The notes: a model not told the origin generated them from the sequence alone. Counted from the first letter of the stretch, positions 45,763 to 54,823 are shown. The stretch: 64,000 nucleotides of DNA from JAAYJM01 sp964499465 (GCA_964499465.1 CAZCLJ010000001.1:1-64000); one strand, 5' to 3'. Numbers and translations are program-made.

Positions 45763-46532
45763 TGAAAAGGAATGCATTATTACCGGGAATATTGCGACAA
45801 CAAACTGTTGTTACAGGATTAACTGCAAAATGTGTGGGTTGTTGGGAATTTGCAGAAACATCAGGAACAGTATTAGCAGATGAAACTTCAAATGGATTGG
45901 ATTTAACTTTGGAAAATCCATATTCATATAATGGTGGTGCTCCTACAAATTTAGCAAATTCTATTCGATTTGTTGCTGGCACTAATCCTGTTGCTTATCA
46001 TGCAGATAATGTTCTATTAAGGACTGGAGGGGGTAAATCTTTTTCTTATTCGATTTGGGTAGATTTTACATCTTTAGGAACAGGCCCTTATGCTATTGGA
46101 TCAAAAATAAATCTTACTTCTAATGTTGGAGAATGGAATATGTATGTTACAGGTAATCCAGGTACTATTAAAATAGATGTTTTTGAGGAAGGGGATGCAG
46201 ATGTTAAAATTACTTATGTTTCCGATGCTGGGGTTATAACAACTACTGCTGGATGGCAGCATATTATATTTACTTATGATGGACAAGGAAATGCTAATTC
46301 TGGTAAAATATATGTAAACGATGTAGATGTAACCAATACTTATGAGGGTGTGGAAATAACCAATACATCTGATACAGCTTCACAGTTTAGGATTGGTACA
46401 TTAGATACTGGAATATTAGACCCTAATGCTTTTATTTCACAAACTGCGTTTTTTAATGGTATATTGACATCAGATGATAGGGCTGAATTATATGGTTCTG
46501 GGGGAGGTAAATTATATATAAATTGGAGTTAA
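45762..46532 (+). CDS. LamG/concanavalin-like domain protein
   Basis: 256 residues from the ATG at 45762. TAKCVGCWEFAETSGTVLADETSNGLDL, FSYSIWVDFTSLG, TAGWQHIIFTYDGQGNANSGKIYVNDVDV and FRIGTLDTG are typical of LamG-like lectin domains that bind sugars. It is likely a receptor-binding component of the tail. The start is decided by the 1-base overlap with the collagen gene and by the lack of conserved residues in the longer frame beginning at 45735. Confidence 0.72.
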   Translation: MKRNALLPGILRQQTVVTGLTAKCVGCWEFAETSGTVLADETSNGLDLTLENPYSYNGGAPTNLANSIRFVAGTNPVAYHADNVLLRTGGGKSFSYSIWVDFTSLGTGPYAIGSKINLTSNVGEWNMYVTGNPGTIKIDVFEEGDADVKITYVSDAGVITTTAGWQHIIFTYDGQGNANSGKIYVNDVDVTNTYEGVEITNTSDTASQFRIGTLDTGILDPNAFISQTAFFNGILTSDDRAELYGSGGGKLYINWS

Positions 46533-48512
46533 ATGATGTTTTTAGGTGCAAATATAAACCGTAAAAGAAGAAAAAGAAAATATCTTGAAGTTGTTCCTGA
46601 CACTGGGGGTGGAGAGGATCAAGAGGAAACTTTTTTAACTGAGGCTGATTATTATGTATCTGCTGATGCTTCTGGTACAGATAATGGACTATCTCCAATA
46701 ACTCCGTGGAGTTTAGCTCAATTGAATGCAGCAAGTTTAAGTCCAGGAGATGTTGTTGCATTAAAGGCAAGTGATGAATTTGATGGGGCGATAACTGTAC
46801 CTTCATCAGGTACAAATGTAAGTAGAATTAAAATAAGTGCGTATGGAACTGGATTTAAGCCTAAAATATATAGTTCTGTTCCTGTTACTGGTTGGACTTT
46901 ACATTCTGGGAATATTTATAAAGCCACAATTACATCGGATGTAAAGCAATTATTTATTGATGGAGTAAGAATGCGTTTGGCAAGATATCCAAATACAGGT
47001 TATTTTAATATCACTACTGTAAATTCAACCACTCAGTTTACAAGTACAAGTTTGGATTCTGGAATAAATTATACAGGAGCTACATGGGTAGGAAGAACTT
47101 CGGCATATACAATATTTCATAAACAAGTGACGACTTCAAGTTCTCAAACAATCACTTTGGAATCAGCCCCTACTTATAGTTTAGGGGTTGGTGAAGGGTT
47201 TTTCTTAACTAATAAACTTGTGTTTCTAACAGAAGCCGGAGAATGGTTTTACGATAGTTCTACTGATTTATTGTATGTATGGACTCCAAATGGGGACCAC
47301 CCGGATAATTATACTGTTAGAGCATCTATTCTTGATTATGGTGTTTATATTAACAGTAAAAGTTATGTAGATATAGAAAATCTTGAAATTCTTCATAGTG
47401 GAAATACTGGGGTTTATGTAAATTTAGGCACATCTATCAAAGTAGATAACACTAAAATAATGAGTCCAGATTTATATGGCATTTATGTTTCCAATGGATC
47501 GTCTGGTGGGACATTTACAAATAACTATATCTATCAAACTGGAGGTGGAATAAGGTGTTTAGGTGGTTCATCAGTCACTATTGAAGATAATACCATTGAA
47601 CGAATAGGACAACTTGAAGATATAAATAAAACGGTATATGCAGGGGATAACTATGGCACAGGTATTTATTTAAGAAATAATAATCCAACTGTTAGGTATA
47701 ATACAATATTAGATGTAGGTTATGCTGGTATAAATTGGAGAGGGCTTGGGATGATTAAATATAATTTTATAGATGGTGCTTGCCAAGTAGTAGATGATGG
47801 TGGGGCTATTTATACATACAATGCTGGAGTACCAACTGCTTCTTCCGGATCAGAGGTAATGTATAATATTGTATTAAATGTACATGGTAATCCTAATGGA
47901 TTTACTGCAACTTATGATCAGGCATACGGAATTTATATGGATAATGAAACTACTGGAGTTACTATACAATATAATATTATTGCTCATGTAGTATGTGGAC
48001 TTTACATTCATTTTGGAGATAGTGTAACTTGCCAGTATAACAAACTTTTTGATTTTGTGGTAGGTGCAAGGTCCTCTGGTGAAAATGGAAATTCTTACTA
48101 TTATGATAATGTATTTTTTGCTGAGGATGGTCTTTATGATTATGTATGGTGGACGGATAAACCTCAACACATGGCAGTAAATGATTCGGCCACACCCATT
48201 TATGATAGGAATGAATATTATCATTCTTATGCAACTCTTGTTTTTAGACAAGGCTCCAGTATGAATTTTGCAAGTTGGAAAACTACCACAGGACAAGATG
48301 CCAATTCTGTATTTGACGGAACAGCAATGGATTCTGGTGAAACGGCGGATGTGTTTTATAATAATACAAAAGCATCTAAAATGTTTTATTTGCATGGTGC
48401 AACTGCTAAAGACCCAGATGGAACTCCTATAAGTAGCGATTTTGTTTTGCAACCTTTTACTGGAAGGATAATAAGAGGTCAGAATATAAATTTAATAAGT
48501 GATGTTGCATAA
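46533..48512 (+). CDS. Beta-helix tail spike-like protein
   Basis: 659 residues. TEADYYVSADASGTDNGLSPITPWSLAQLNA... SLSPGDVVALKASDEFDG begins a right-handed parallel beta-helix, as in polysaccharide-degrading tail spikes. Repeating YVDIENLEILHSGNTGVYVN and VTIEDNTIERIG coils continue to about 520. Active-site residues cannot be named from sequence alone. It would bind or cut host surface polysaccharide. The ATG directly follows the stop of the LamG gene. Confidence 0.75.
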   Translation: MMFLGANINRKRRKRKYLEVVPDTGGGEDQEETFLTEADYYVSADASGTDNGLSPITPWSLAQLNAASLSPGDVVALKASDEFDGAITVPSSGTNVSRIKISAYGTGFKPKIYSSVPVTGWTLHSGNIYKATITSDVKQLFIDGVRMRLARYPNTGYFNITTVNSTTQFTSTSLDSGINYTGATWVGRTSAYTIFHKQVTTSSSQTITLESAPTYSLGVGEGFFLTNKLVFLTEAGEWFYDSSTDLLYVWTPNGDHPDNYTVRASILDYGVYINSKSYVDIENLEILHSGNTGVYVNLGTSIKVDNTKIMSPDLYGIYVSNGSSGGTFTNNYIYQTGGGIRCLGGSSVTIEDNTIERIGQLEDINKTVYAGDNYGTGIYLRNNNPTVRYNTILDVGYAGINWRGLGMIKYNFIDGACQVVDDGGAIYTYNAGVPTASSGSEVMYNIVLNVHGNPNGFTATYDQAYGIYMDNETTGVTIQYNIIAHVVCGLYIHFGDSVTCQYNKLFDFVVGARSSGENGNSYYYDNVFFAEDGLYDYVWWTDKPQHMAVNDSATPIYDRNEYYHSYATLVFRQGSSMNFASWKTTTGQDANSVFDGTAMDSGETADVFYNNTKASKMFYLHGATAKDPDGTPISSDFVLQPFTGRIIRGQNINLISDVA

Positions 48513-48529
48513 AAAGAAGGGAGGTCAAA

Positions 48530-48853
48530 ATGATTCAACAACAAACATTCTTTGAAAAGATAGACGGATTGGCGGTTACAATTATTTCCATTTTTACCGC
48601 TTTTCTTGCAGTTTTAGCATCTTTCGTTACATGGCAATATGACAGAAAGCGTTTGTCTCATGCGGAAAATGAAATTAATACTATTAAAAATGACATTAAA
48701 ATGCAGAATGAGGAAAATGAAAATACTTTTGAGCGATTAGAAAGATTACAAAAAGAATCAGAAAATCGTATCGTTGATAAATTAGATGATTTGAAAATGT
48801 ATTTATTACATAGTAAAATCACTGTTAAAGGAAATTTTAAGGAGGTAGATTAA
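48530..48853 (+). CDS. Small membrane protein with coiled coil
   Basis: 107 residues. One hydrophobic segment (about 14-35, VTIISIFTAFLAVLASFVTW) is followed by a long coiled coil (HAENEINTIKNDIKMQNEENENTFERLERLQ). A Shine-Dalgarno (GGAGG) lies 5 bases before the ATG. With the next two genes it forms a terminal set of membrane proteins in the late operon, where lysis genes usually lie. A holin or spanin-like role is inferred. Confidence 0.55.
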   Translation: MIQQQTFFEKIDGLAVTIISIFTAFLAVLASFVTWQYDRKRLSHAENEINTIKNDIKMQNEENENTFERLERLQKESENRIVDKLDDLKMYLLHSKITVKGNFKEVD

Positions 48854-49084
48854 ATGAATGTAAAAAAGCAAAGAGTAACTCAAACAAGAATGAAACTAAC
48901 TTGGTTCGGTGCTATCAATGCTGCTATTGGTATGTATTTAGGTTTTTTCTTTGCTATGCCAGAGGCAGTTTATACCGGGCTTGGATTAATGGGTGTTTTG
49001 ATAGGTGGATATCAAGTAGGTGAAAGTTACACAAAGGCCAAATTTATACAAAAGACCAATGATGTAAAAGATATAGATACATAA
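48854..49084 (+). CDS. Putative holin-like membrane protein
   Basis: 76 residues with two hydrophobic segments (WFGAINAAIGMYLGFFFAM and VYTGLGLMGVLIGGYQV), short and with charged ends, a holin-like layout. A strong Shine-Dalgarno (AGGAGGT) precedes it and its ATG follows the previous stop directly. No named holin family was recognised, and no endolysin gene is visible next to it. Confidence 0.5.
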   Translation: MNVKKQRVTQTRMKLTWFGAINAAIGMYLGFFFAMPEAVYTGLGLMGVLIGGYQVGESYTKAKFIQKTNDVKDIDT

Positions 49085-49095
49085 AATTATTTGAA

Positions 49096-49797
49096 ATGAA
49101 ATTAAAAACAGAAAATCAAATTGAAATGACAAAGACAGTAGCAATTTGGATAGGAATAGGGCTTATCATTATAGCGATAGCATCTGTTATTATTGGTATG
49201 AAAATTAACCAGTATAAGAAAACAGCACAATTACAAGCCGTTGAATTGGCACAAATGAAAGATTCTGTATTGACCTACGTAACGAAAAATGGGCAACTAA
49301 TTTCAAAAGTAGAATCCATTGAGGTTGATAAAAGAAATTTAAAAGAATCATTAGAAATAATGGGAATTGAAAAGCAGGATTTAAGAGACCAGAATATAAA
49401 ATTAAAAAATCTTGTTTCTGCTTTACAAATGGAAATACAAACATTTGGGGAAGGTCAAACTAATGTAATTGATACATTTTATATTGTAAAAGATTCAATT
49501 GATGGAATTGATACCTTGCAATATCAAAAAGTAAAAGATTGGACGGATACTTACCTTACTTTATTTGATGCTAAAATAGAGAATAAAAAGTTGGATTTTA
49601 AATATACGTACTTATTAAATATGGATTTATTGGTGGATAAACCTAAAAATAAAATTGTAGTGACTGCCAATATTCATAATCCAAATATTGAAAGTATGAA
49701 GGCAACATCTGTAACAGTATCTACTAAATTAAAATGGTATGAAAAACCGTGGGTATGGGCTGTTGCTGGTTTTACAGGTGGTATTTTAATAAAATAA
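49096..49797 (+). CDS. Membrane-anchored coiled-coil protein, spanin-like
   Basis: 233 residues. An N-terminal membrane helix (about 13-35, VAIWIGIGLIIIAIASVIIGM), a long coiled coil (about 40-115), a beta-rich part, and a short hydrophobic C-terminus after KLKWYEKPWVWAVAGFTGG. Similar proteins close late operons of Bacteroidota phages, and a role in outer-membrane disruption has been proposed for such layouts. It is the last late gene before the terminator. Confidence 0.5.
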   Translation: MKLKTENQIEMTKTVAIWIGIGLIIIAIASVIIGMKINQYKKTAQLQAVELAQMKDSVLTYVTKNGQLISKVESIEVDKRNLKESLEIMGIEKQDLRDQNIKLKNLVSALQMEIQTFGEGQTNVIDTFYIVKDSIDGIDTLQYQKVKDWTDTYLTLFDAKIENKKLDFKYTYLLNMDLLVDKPKNKIVVTANIHNPNIESMKATSVTVSTKLKWYEKPWVWAVAGFTGGILIK

Positions 49798-49842
49798 TAA
49801 GGTGTGGTGTTTCTTTTGTTTTTATTGTTTTGTGATTCTTAG

Positions 49843-49870
49843 GTGGGGGTCAGTTGCCCCCATCTTTGTT
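49843..49870 (+). terminator. Terminator of the late operon
   Basis: TGGGGG-TCAGTTG-CCCCCA makes a 6-bp G/C stem with a 7-base loop, followed by TCTTTGTTT. It lies 46 bases after the stop of the last late gene, between the converging blocks. Confidence 0.75.
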
Positions 49871-49890
49871 TATATTATTTGTAAATTATT

Positions 49891-50298
49891 TTACACATCC
49901 TCCCAATTCAATTCACTTTTATATTTACAAAATCTTGTTTTCCAAATATTTATTGCTGCCATTAATTCTGCTTTTTTTATAATTTCATTATATTCTTGTT
50001 TAGTCTCATTACAAAGGATTCGTATTATTTTTGGGTATGAGAAATTAAATTCATTTGCGAGTTTAGTAATAGCACCACGAGGTAAATTATTATATATGTC
50101 AGTTCTGCTTTTTTTAATTGGTCGTAAATTTATTTGTGTTTGTTTTGGAGTGTATTCAATTTTAAGGTCCTTAATTGCATTTTCAATAATTTCTCTTTTT
50201 TCTTTACTTATATATTCTTTACCTGTAAAAAAGTAAGATACAATTGCTTTGTCAAGTTGTGTGTATTTACAAATTCTTGTTTGATCTCCTTTTTTCAT
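49891..50298 (-). CDS. Putative HTH DNA-binding protein
   Basis: 135 residues, basic. Two segments look like helix-turn-helix units: ICKYTQLDKAIVSYFFTGKEYISKEKREII (about 9-40) and RGAITKLANEFNFSYPKIIRIL (about 73-95). The first resembles Cro/LacI-type recognition helices. It could be a regulator; targets are unknown. It is the last gene of the right-hand minus block and faces the late operon terminator. Confidence 0.5.
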   Translation of the reverse strand: MKKGDQTRICKYTQLDKAIVSYFFTGKEYISKEKREIIENAIKDLKIEYTPKQTQINLRPIKKSRTDIYNNLPRGAITKLANEFNFSYPKIIRILCNETKQEYNEIIKKAELMAAINIWKTRFCKYKSELNWEDV

Positions 50299-50305
50299 GC
50301 TTTTA

Positions 50306-50674
50306 TTATTTTAGAATTTTTTTCTGTATTAATCTATCAATCCAATCTGTTGTTGGTAAAAATTCTCTTTTTAGATTTGGTGGTTTTATTTTTTTAATTT
50401 TAGAAATAGTTTTACCTTTAAATAGTTTTGGTTTTGGTACTTTACCTGTTAAAAGAACTAATAAAATCCATTTAAATTCATTAAATGTCCTTTTTCTAAT
50501 TTTTAAATTAATTATTAGATATTTTAATTCTTTAAATTGTTTATTCCACTTTCTAATTAGATCACGAATAAAGCGTTTACGGGCAAGAAAAAGCCTTAGA
50601 CAAGCTGAATAAGTGCAGTGAGGTACATAGTTTAAATAAAACCGTTCCTGTTTATTAAGAATTGGCCGTTTCAT
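50306..50674 (-). CDS. Basic hypothetical protein
   Basis: 122 residues, very rich in Lys and Arg (LFLARKRFIRDLIRKWNKQFKELK), predicted helical, with a hydrophobic patch (FKWILLVLL). No family is recognised. The charge suggests nucleic-acid contact. It lies 1 base after the neighbouring gene 50676-51059 in the same direction. Confidence 0.5.
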   Translation of the reverse strand: MKRPILNKQERFYLNYVPHCTYSACLRLFLARKRFIRDLIRKWNKQFKELKYLIINLKIRKRTFNEFKWILLVLLTGKVPKPKLFKGKTISKIKKIKPPNLKREFLPTTDWIDRLIQKKILK

Positions 50675-50675
50675 T

Positions 50676-51059
50676 TCATTCTTCTTTAATTTTTTCTGAG
50701 TACATTATAATTTTATCTTCATTCGGTTTGTAGTTAATTTTTGGCATTAATGCAATGTGATTAAATGTAATTACTTTTTTGATTGTTTTTGTCTTCACGT
50801 TTAAAAATGGCAAACAGTCTTTCTTAAAATGATTCCACCAATTTTTAGGCATTTCTATTGATACTTCATATTTTTGGATATTTTCCTGTCCTAATATTTT
50901 TGTTTTGAAGTACATTATAACTCTACGCGCGAATAATCCTTCATAAAATTGGTTAGAGCTGATTACAAATTGACCAAGATCAAGTTCTTCTGAAAATGAA
51001 AAGTTGATTGCCTTCAATACATTTTCATTTGTTTCCATAATATAATCCTTTGTGCTCAT
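50676..51059 (-). CDS. Hypothetical protein
   Basis: 127 residues. The middle part (VISSNQFYEGLFARRVIMYFKTKILGQENIQKYEVSIEMPKNWWNHFKKDCLPF) suggests an alpha/beta fold. A similar short protein is common in phages as an uncharacterised gene. It overlaps the SbcC C-lobe gene by 4 bases (ATGA), so it belongs to that unit. Confidence 0.55.
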   Translation of the reverse strand: MSTKDYIMETNENVLKAINFSFSEELDLGQFVISSNQFYEGLFARRVIMYFKTKILGQENIQKYEVSIEMPKNWWNHFKKDCLPFLNVKTKTIKKVITFNHIALMPKINYKPNEDKIIMYSEKIKEE

Positions 51060-51670
51060 AATTCAGTGACTTTTGTTACCCCTTTTTTAATTTTAGTTTC
51101 AAATATTTTGTCTGCGTAGGTAGTGAGTTCCTGTTCGTGTGTAATAATTATAAATTGCAACCCTAATTTATCTGATAATTCTTTTATCATTCTGCTTGCT
51201 TTTTCTTGCAAATCAACACTGAGAAAACGCATTGGTTCATCAAGTATAATTACATTTTGCAAATGAGGAAATTCCATACTCCAGCTTACAATTCTTAGAG
51301 CGAATGATGCAACGTCTATTGCACCTCCACCACTTGAAGTAATAGGATTAAAAGTATTTTCACCTTTTACAAATAAAAGATCACACTCTGTCTTATCTCT
51401 TCGTTCAACAAATTCTGCCTTTAACTCATAAGCATCTTTATCTTTGAAAATCCCTTTTAATGCAAGTGTGGTAATACTGCTAATATTATACTGAAGCTGA
51501 CTTTGTGTTTTTAAACCTATCTGATTTATTATTTCTTTTGCTTGTTTATGGTGTTTAAGACTTTTTTTAAGGCCCTCTACCTTTTCAAACTCCAATGTGA
51601 TGTTATTCATCACTTCTTTTTTAGCCCCCTTTAATTGTTCCAGCTTCCGTCTTAAATCTTTAGTTTCCAT
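51056..51670 (-). CDS. SbcC/Rad50 C-terminal ATPase lobe
   Basis: 204 residues: a coiled-coil start, then the C-terminal half of an SMC-like ATPase. The signature motif is SSGGGAIDVASFALRI (112-127), Walker B is VIILDEP (140-146), and the H-loop is IITHEQ (175-180). No Walker A is present; that lobe is encoded separately at 53488-54534. Together they should form a Rad50-like ATPase working with the SbcD-like nuclease at 52185-53156 on DNA ends, as T4 gp46/gp47 do. Confidence 0.8.
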   Translation of the reverse strand: METKDLRRKLEQLKGAKKEVMNNITLEFEKVEGLKKSLKHHKQAKEIINQIGLKTQSQLQYNISSITTLALKGIFKDKDAYELKAEFVERRDKTECDLLFVKGENTFNPITSSGGGAIDVASFALRIVSWSMEFPHLQNVIILDEPMRFLSVDLQEKASRMIKELSDKLGLQFIIITHEQELTTYADKIFETKIKKGVTKVTEL

Positions 51671-51902
51671 TTTGATTTAATAACTTTTCAAGTTTACTCA
51701 AATTTTCATTAATTCTTTCCGTTATATCGTTCAATTCTTTGCGTTTATCTTCAAGTACAACTTTTGCTTTTTTAATAGTTGTACACCCCCATTCATCAGA
51801 TAATCTTCCTAATAGTGCTTGCTTCTTTCCTTTAAGTTGTGCAACATCTTGTTTGGAATCATCAATTCGTTTTTTTAATTGTAATAATTCGTTTTCTGTC
51901 AT
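51660..51902 (-). CDS. Small coiled-coil protein in the split SbcC unit
   Basis: 80 residues, nearly all helical with heptads (MTENELLQLKKRIDDSKQDVAQLKGKKQALLGRL... EDKRKELNDITERINENLSKLEKL). It resembles the short coiled-coil protein encoded next to split SbcC genes in several phages. It overlaps the C-lobe gene by 11 bases, so it is probably translated with it and may complete the coiled coil. Confidence 0.6.
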   Translation of the reverse strand: MTENELLQLKKRIDDSKQDVAQLKGKKQALLGRLSDEWGCTTIKKAKVVLEDKRKELNDITERINENLSKLEKLLNQNGN

Positions 51903-51913
51903 TTTTTTTACTT

Positions 51914-52159
51914 TTATAATGTTGAAAATAAAGTTGGATCGGTTGTAAACTCTTTAGTAGTTTTTGAATCAAAATACCCTGCTTTTTCGAGTTTTCTTGC
52001 ATAATTAGCCCTATAAAGGGGGTGGCAACAGCATAGTAATTCATACAATGGAAGTGTTTTTACAACAGGTTTTAAAACTTTGTTGAATGCTACTACGTCG
52101 TTTTCGATTTCTTTTCTTAATGGAAAACGTTCTTGTTTGCTTTTTTTTCTTACTCTCAT
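51914..52159 (-). CDS. Hypothetical protein
   Basis: 81 residues from the ATG at 52159 (MRVRKKSKQERFPLRKEIEN). Residues 35-60 contain YELLCCCHPLYRANYARKLEKAG with three adjacent cysteines. No family is recognised. A longer frame reaches 52204, but those extra residues overlap the SbcD gene and look unstructured. Confidence 0.5.
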   Translation of the reverse strand: MRVRKKSKQERFPLRKEIENDVVAFNKVLKPVVKTLPLYELLCCCHPLYRANYARKLEKAGYFDSKTTKEFTTDPTLFSTL

Positions 52160-52184
52160 TTTATTTATATTTTTGGTAGTACAT

Positions 52185-53156
52185 CTATAACTCTTGGAGA
52201 TCAATGCTTTTATTTATTATTATTTTTACTTCTTTATTTACTTTTATTGTAGATAAATATCTTTTGATATTATCTTCAAAACTTAGGAAGTTATTGTTTT
52301 CATCAGATTTTATTGTATTTATAAATGCCTCTAATTTTTCATCCCGTTCGTCTGTTTCTACATTGAGATGTTCTCTTGTAACTGCATCGGCATCATGAGG
52401 TATTATTATTGGTGTAACTTCATTTGTAGAAGCGAAGTAAAGCCATACTTTAGGAGAAAATTCTATTTGTGAAGCATCTTGGCGCATTAGTGATCCACAA
52501 TTAACAAGCAGTCTTTTGTCTAATTGGTATGTAAAACTTTGATGATTATCCCCTGTAACAATTAGGTCAAACTGTTTATACTTATTCATGATATTTCTTG
52601 CTTTTCCTTTTGCTCCGGGGAAAGGTTCTTTGCCGGTATAAACAAATGTATGCCAAACATAAATCTTTCTCTCACTTATTTTAAATGATACAGATTGTTT
52701 AGTTGGAATTTCATCAAGATGGCCATGCGGTAAAACAGTTAAAACTCCTGCTTTGCTTAAAACGTGAATTCCTGATTTGTGTTTTAATTCCATACTATGC
52801 TGAGGGAGATCATGATTACCGTAAACGGTGTAAAATTGTTTTGGTAAATGTTCAATAGTAACGCTCAAAAGGTAGGGACTTGGCTTCCAATGATCAAATA
52901 AATCACCTGCATTAAGAACAGGACAATTATATTTACGTTGTAATTCAGAAATAAAATCAACCTTTTTCCATTGTGTTTCCCAAAAATTATCTGCCCTACA
53001 AATTGGAGTATCTTCTCTTAAATGCCAATCGGCAGTTAATATGGCATCTGGAATAGGGTCAATTATAGTATGATTCAAACGTTTACCTTTTATTTCAGTT
53101 TGTTCAACAGTATCAGGCAAATGAAGTCTGGATTTTACATAAATCGGTTTTGACAT
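52185..53156 (-). CDS. SbcD/Mre11-like nuclease
   Basis: 323 residues of a calcineurin-like metallophosphoesterase. The five motif set is ADWHLRED (about 42-49), NAGDLFDHW (about 82-90), VYGNHDLP (about 111-118), HTFVY (about 175-179) and VTGDNHQSF (about 205-213). Mre11-type proteins trim DNA ends with Rad50. It lies between the two parts of SbcC. The first 35 residues precede the fold and are unusual. Needed for recombination-dependent replication or DNA-end processing (inference from family). Confidence 0.85.
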   Translation of the reverse strand: MSKPIYVKSRLHLPDTVEQTEIKGKRLNHTIIDPIPDAILTADWHLREDTPICRADNFWETQWKKVDFISELQRKYNCPVLNAGDLFDHWKPSPYLLSVTIEHLPKQFYTVYGNHDLPQHSMELKHKSGIHVLSKAGVLTVLPHGHLDEIPTKQSVSFKISERKIYVWHTFVYTGKEPFPGAKGKARNIMNKYKQFDLIVTGDNHQSFTYQLDKRLLVNCGSLMRQDASQIEFSPKVWLYFASTNEVTPIIIPHDADAVTREHLNVETDERDEKLEAFINTIKSDENNNFLSFEDNIKRYLSTIKVNKEVKIIINKSIDLQEL

Positions 53157-53163
53157 ATTTTTA

Positions 53164-53460
53164 TTATCTTTTAGTCTTTATAAACTTTTGAAATAACTTT
53201 TTTGCAGATATATTAGCACCTTGATACCAAACTTGTTGAAAGTCTCCTCTTTTGTCTTTATGAGTTATAGAAACATTATTATCTCCAGCCCACTCAATAA
53301 ATTCAATAGCCAATCCCTCCAATTTTTTTTCAGCAAATTCTACACCTTTCAAAAATCCAAATTCAGCATACTTTTTTGGTGCACAGTCATCTTCAAAAGG
53401 TTTATAATCTATTGAAAATTCCCTTGCAGCCTCTTTTGTTTCTTTTTTTGTTATCAACAT
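53164..53460 (-). CDS. Hypothetical protein
   Basis: 98 residues (ETKEAAREFSIDYKPFEDDCAPKKYAEFGFLKGVEFAEKKLEGL... WYQGANISAKKLFQKF). The segment FLKGVEFAEKKL is a short helix common in phage proteins of unknown function. It sits between the SbcC N-lobe and SbcD genes. Confidence 0.55.
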   Translation of the reverse strand: MLITKKETKEAAREFSIDYKPFEDDCAPKKYAEFGFLKGVEFAEKKLEGLAIEFIEWAGDNNVSITHKDKRGDFQQVWYQGANISAKKLFQKFIKTKR

Positions 53461-53487
53461 ACCTTTATCATGTTAGTACAAAATGTA

Positions 53488-54534
53488 TCAAATATGAATT
53501 TTACTTCCACATAAGATGCAAATATCACCCATTTCGTCATGGAATGTACTTTCTAATGAAACTACATTTTCTTGCTTTTCAAGCAATGTTTTGTCAACAG
53601 CCTTTATTTTCCCTATTAAAGTTGTCAAACTGTCTAAATTAGCCCTTATTTCGTTTTTGGTAGCTATTAGTTGTAAGAGATTGTTTGTTCTTTTTTCTAA
53701 ATTGGTCAGTATTTCTTTTTCAGTTATTTCATTACTTGTTTCTTCAATAGATTTTATGATAGATTTTAAAGCATTGTAACTTTTTGTTTCATTGTTTTTG
53801 GTTTCTACCATTTCACATAATTTGCTTATTTGATCTTCAAATTTCAAATTGGGTTCTATTAGCTCTATTTTTTTATTTGTTAATTCAATATCATCAATAA
53901 GTTTGGAAAGTGAGCTTATACTTTTGGATAGTTGGTTTCTTTGTATTTCTAAATCCTCAGTTGTTTCAAGTTCAACTTCAATTAAATCAAGATCAGGGTA
54001 TTTGCTTAATTTATCCTCATTACTTTTAATACTCTTTTCTTTTATTTCTATTGTTGTGTTAATAAGGTTTATGCTTTTTTTGATATAAGAGTTGGCTTCA
54101 TCTATTTTATTAAGTTTAGCAATTCTGTTAAAATGTTTAGCAACCTCCCCGGAACTTTTTGTTAATAAGAAAGGACTGTCAAGTTGTTGTTGGAGATTTA
54201 TTTCTGAAATATTTAGTACTTTTTTAATTTCATCCGGAACGTTAGAACCAAAAGCAAAAAATTCTAAATCATCTAACATATAAAGGTTTGTTGATGGCCC
54301 CTTTATTCTGGTGATTGTATGCCCGTTTACTTTTGCCCATACCATAGTTTTATCAGCCCAATTACTCACAAAAGCATCTCCACCCGGTTTATTATTAAAC
54401 AACCAGTTTAAGGCTCTTAGAATTGCTGTTTTTCCACTATCAGTAGAACCCACGATAATATTTACACCTTTATCAAAAAATAAGTGTGTTTCTTTCTGAC
54501 TTTGAAAGTTGTATATATGGAGTTCATCAATCAT
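53488..54534 (-). CDS. SbcC/Rad50 N-terminal lobe with zinc hook
   Basis: 348 residues. MIDELHIYNFQSQKETHLFF and Walker A GSTDSGKT (29-36), then a Q-loop region, and coiled coil from about 145 to 330. It ends at C339-I-L-C342, the CxxC zinc hook. In normal Rad50/SbcC the hook sits mid-protein; here the gene stops right after it, and the second half is encoded downstream (51056-51902). The split explains the length of only 348. Role as for the C-lobe. Confidence 0.8.
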   Translation of the reverse strand: MIDELHIYNFQSQKETHLFFDKGVNIIVGSTDSGKTAILRALNWLFNNKPGGDAFVSNWADKTMVWAKVNGHTITRIKGPSTNLYMLDDLEFFAFGSNVPDEIKKVLNISEINLQQQLDSPFLLTKSSGEVAKHFNRIAKLNKIDEANSYIKKSINLINTTIEIKEKSIKSNEDKLSKYPDLDLIEVELETTEDLEIQRNQLSKSISSLSKLIDDIELTNKKIELIEPNLKFEDQISKLCEMVETKNNETKSYNALKSIIKSIEETSNEITEKEILTNLEKRTNNLLQLIATKNEIRANLDSLTTLIGKIKAVDKTLLEKQENVVSLESTFHDEMGDICILCGSKIHI

Positions 54535-54823
54535 TTTTATAATTCCCCCTTTTAAATTTAGGTTTTATTGGTTTATGATGTGATCTTTTAAATTTAGGTT
54601 TTATTGGTTTCTTTGACTCATTAATTCTTACAATTGGATTTTCATCTACTTCAACCAAATAATCATGTGGGCCATAATCAGGTATTAAACTCATTGTATC
54701 AAAATGTTGAATACTTTTCCACCATTGGGATATTACCCACTTTTCACGGCTTCCGTTTGTTACTTTTACCCAATAATATCCCTTTTTCCTTTTTTGACTT
54801 TTGAACTTTTTTGGTGTTTTCAT
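54527..54823 (-). CDS. Hypothetical protein with KPIKPKFKR repeats
   Basis: 98 residues. GYYWVKVTNGSREKWVISQWWKSIQHF (about 15-41) is a small beta domain seen in Bacteroidota phages. The C-terminus holds two copies of KPIKPKFKR. Strongly basic. It overlaps the SbcC N-lobe by 8 bases and the upstream gene 54744-55025 by 80 bases. Confidence 0.5.
   Translation of the reverse strand: MKTPKKFKSQKRKKGYYWVKVTNGSREKWVISQWWKSIQHFDTMSLIPDYGPHDYLVEVDENPIVRINESKKPIKPKFKRSHHKPIKPKFKRGNYKND

Noticed and set aside
48530..49797. Complete lysis cassette
   Set aside because: Only small membrane proteins are present; no lysozyme, amidase or peptidase domain could be recognised, so the endolysin must lie elsewhere or be unrecognised.
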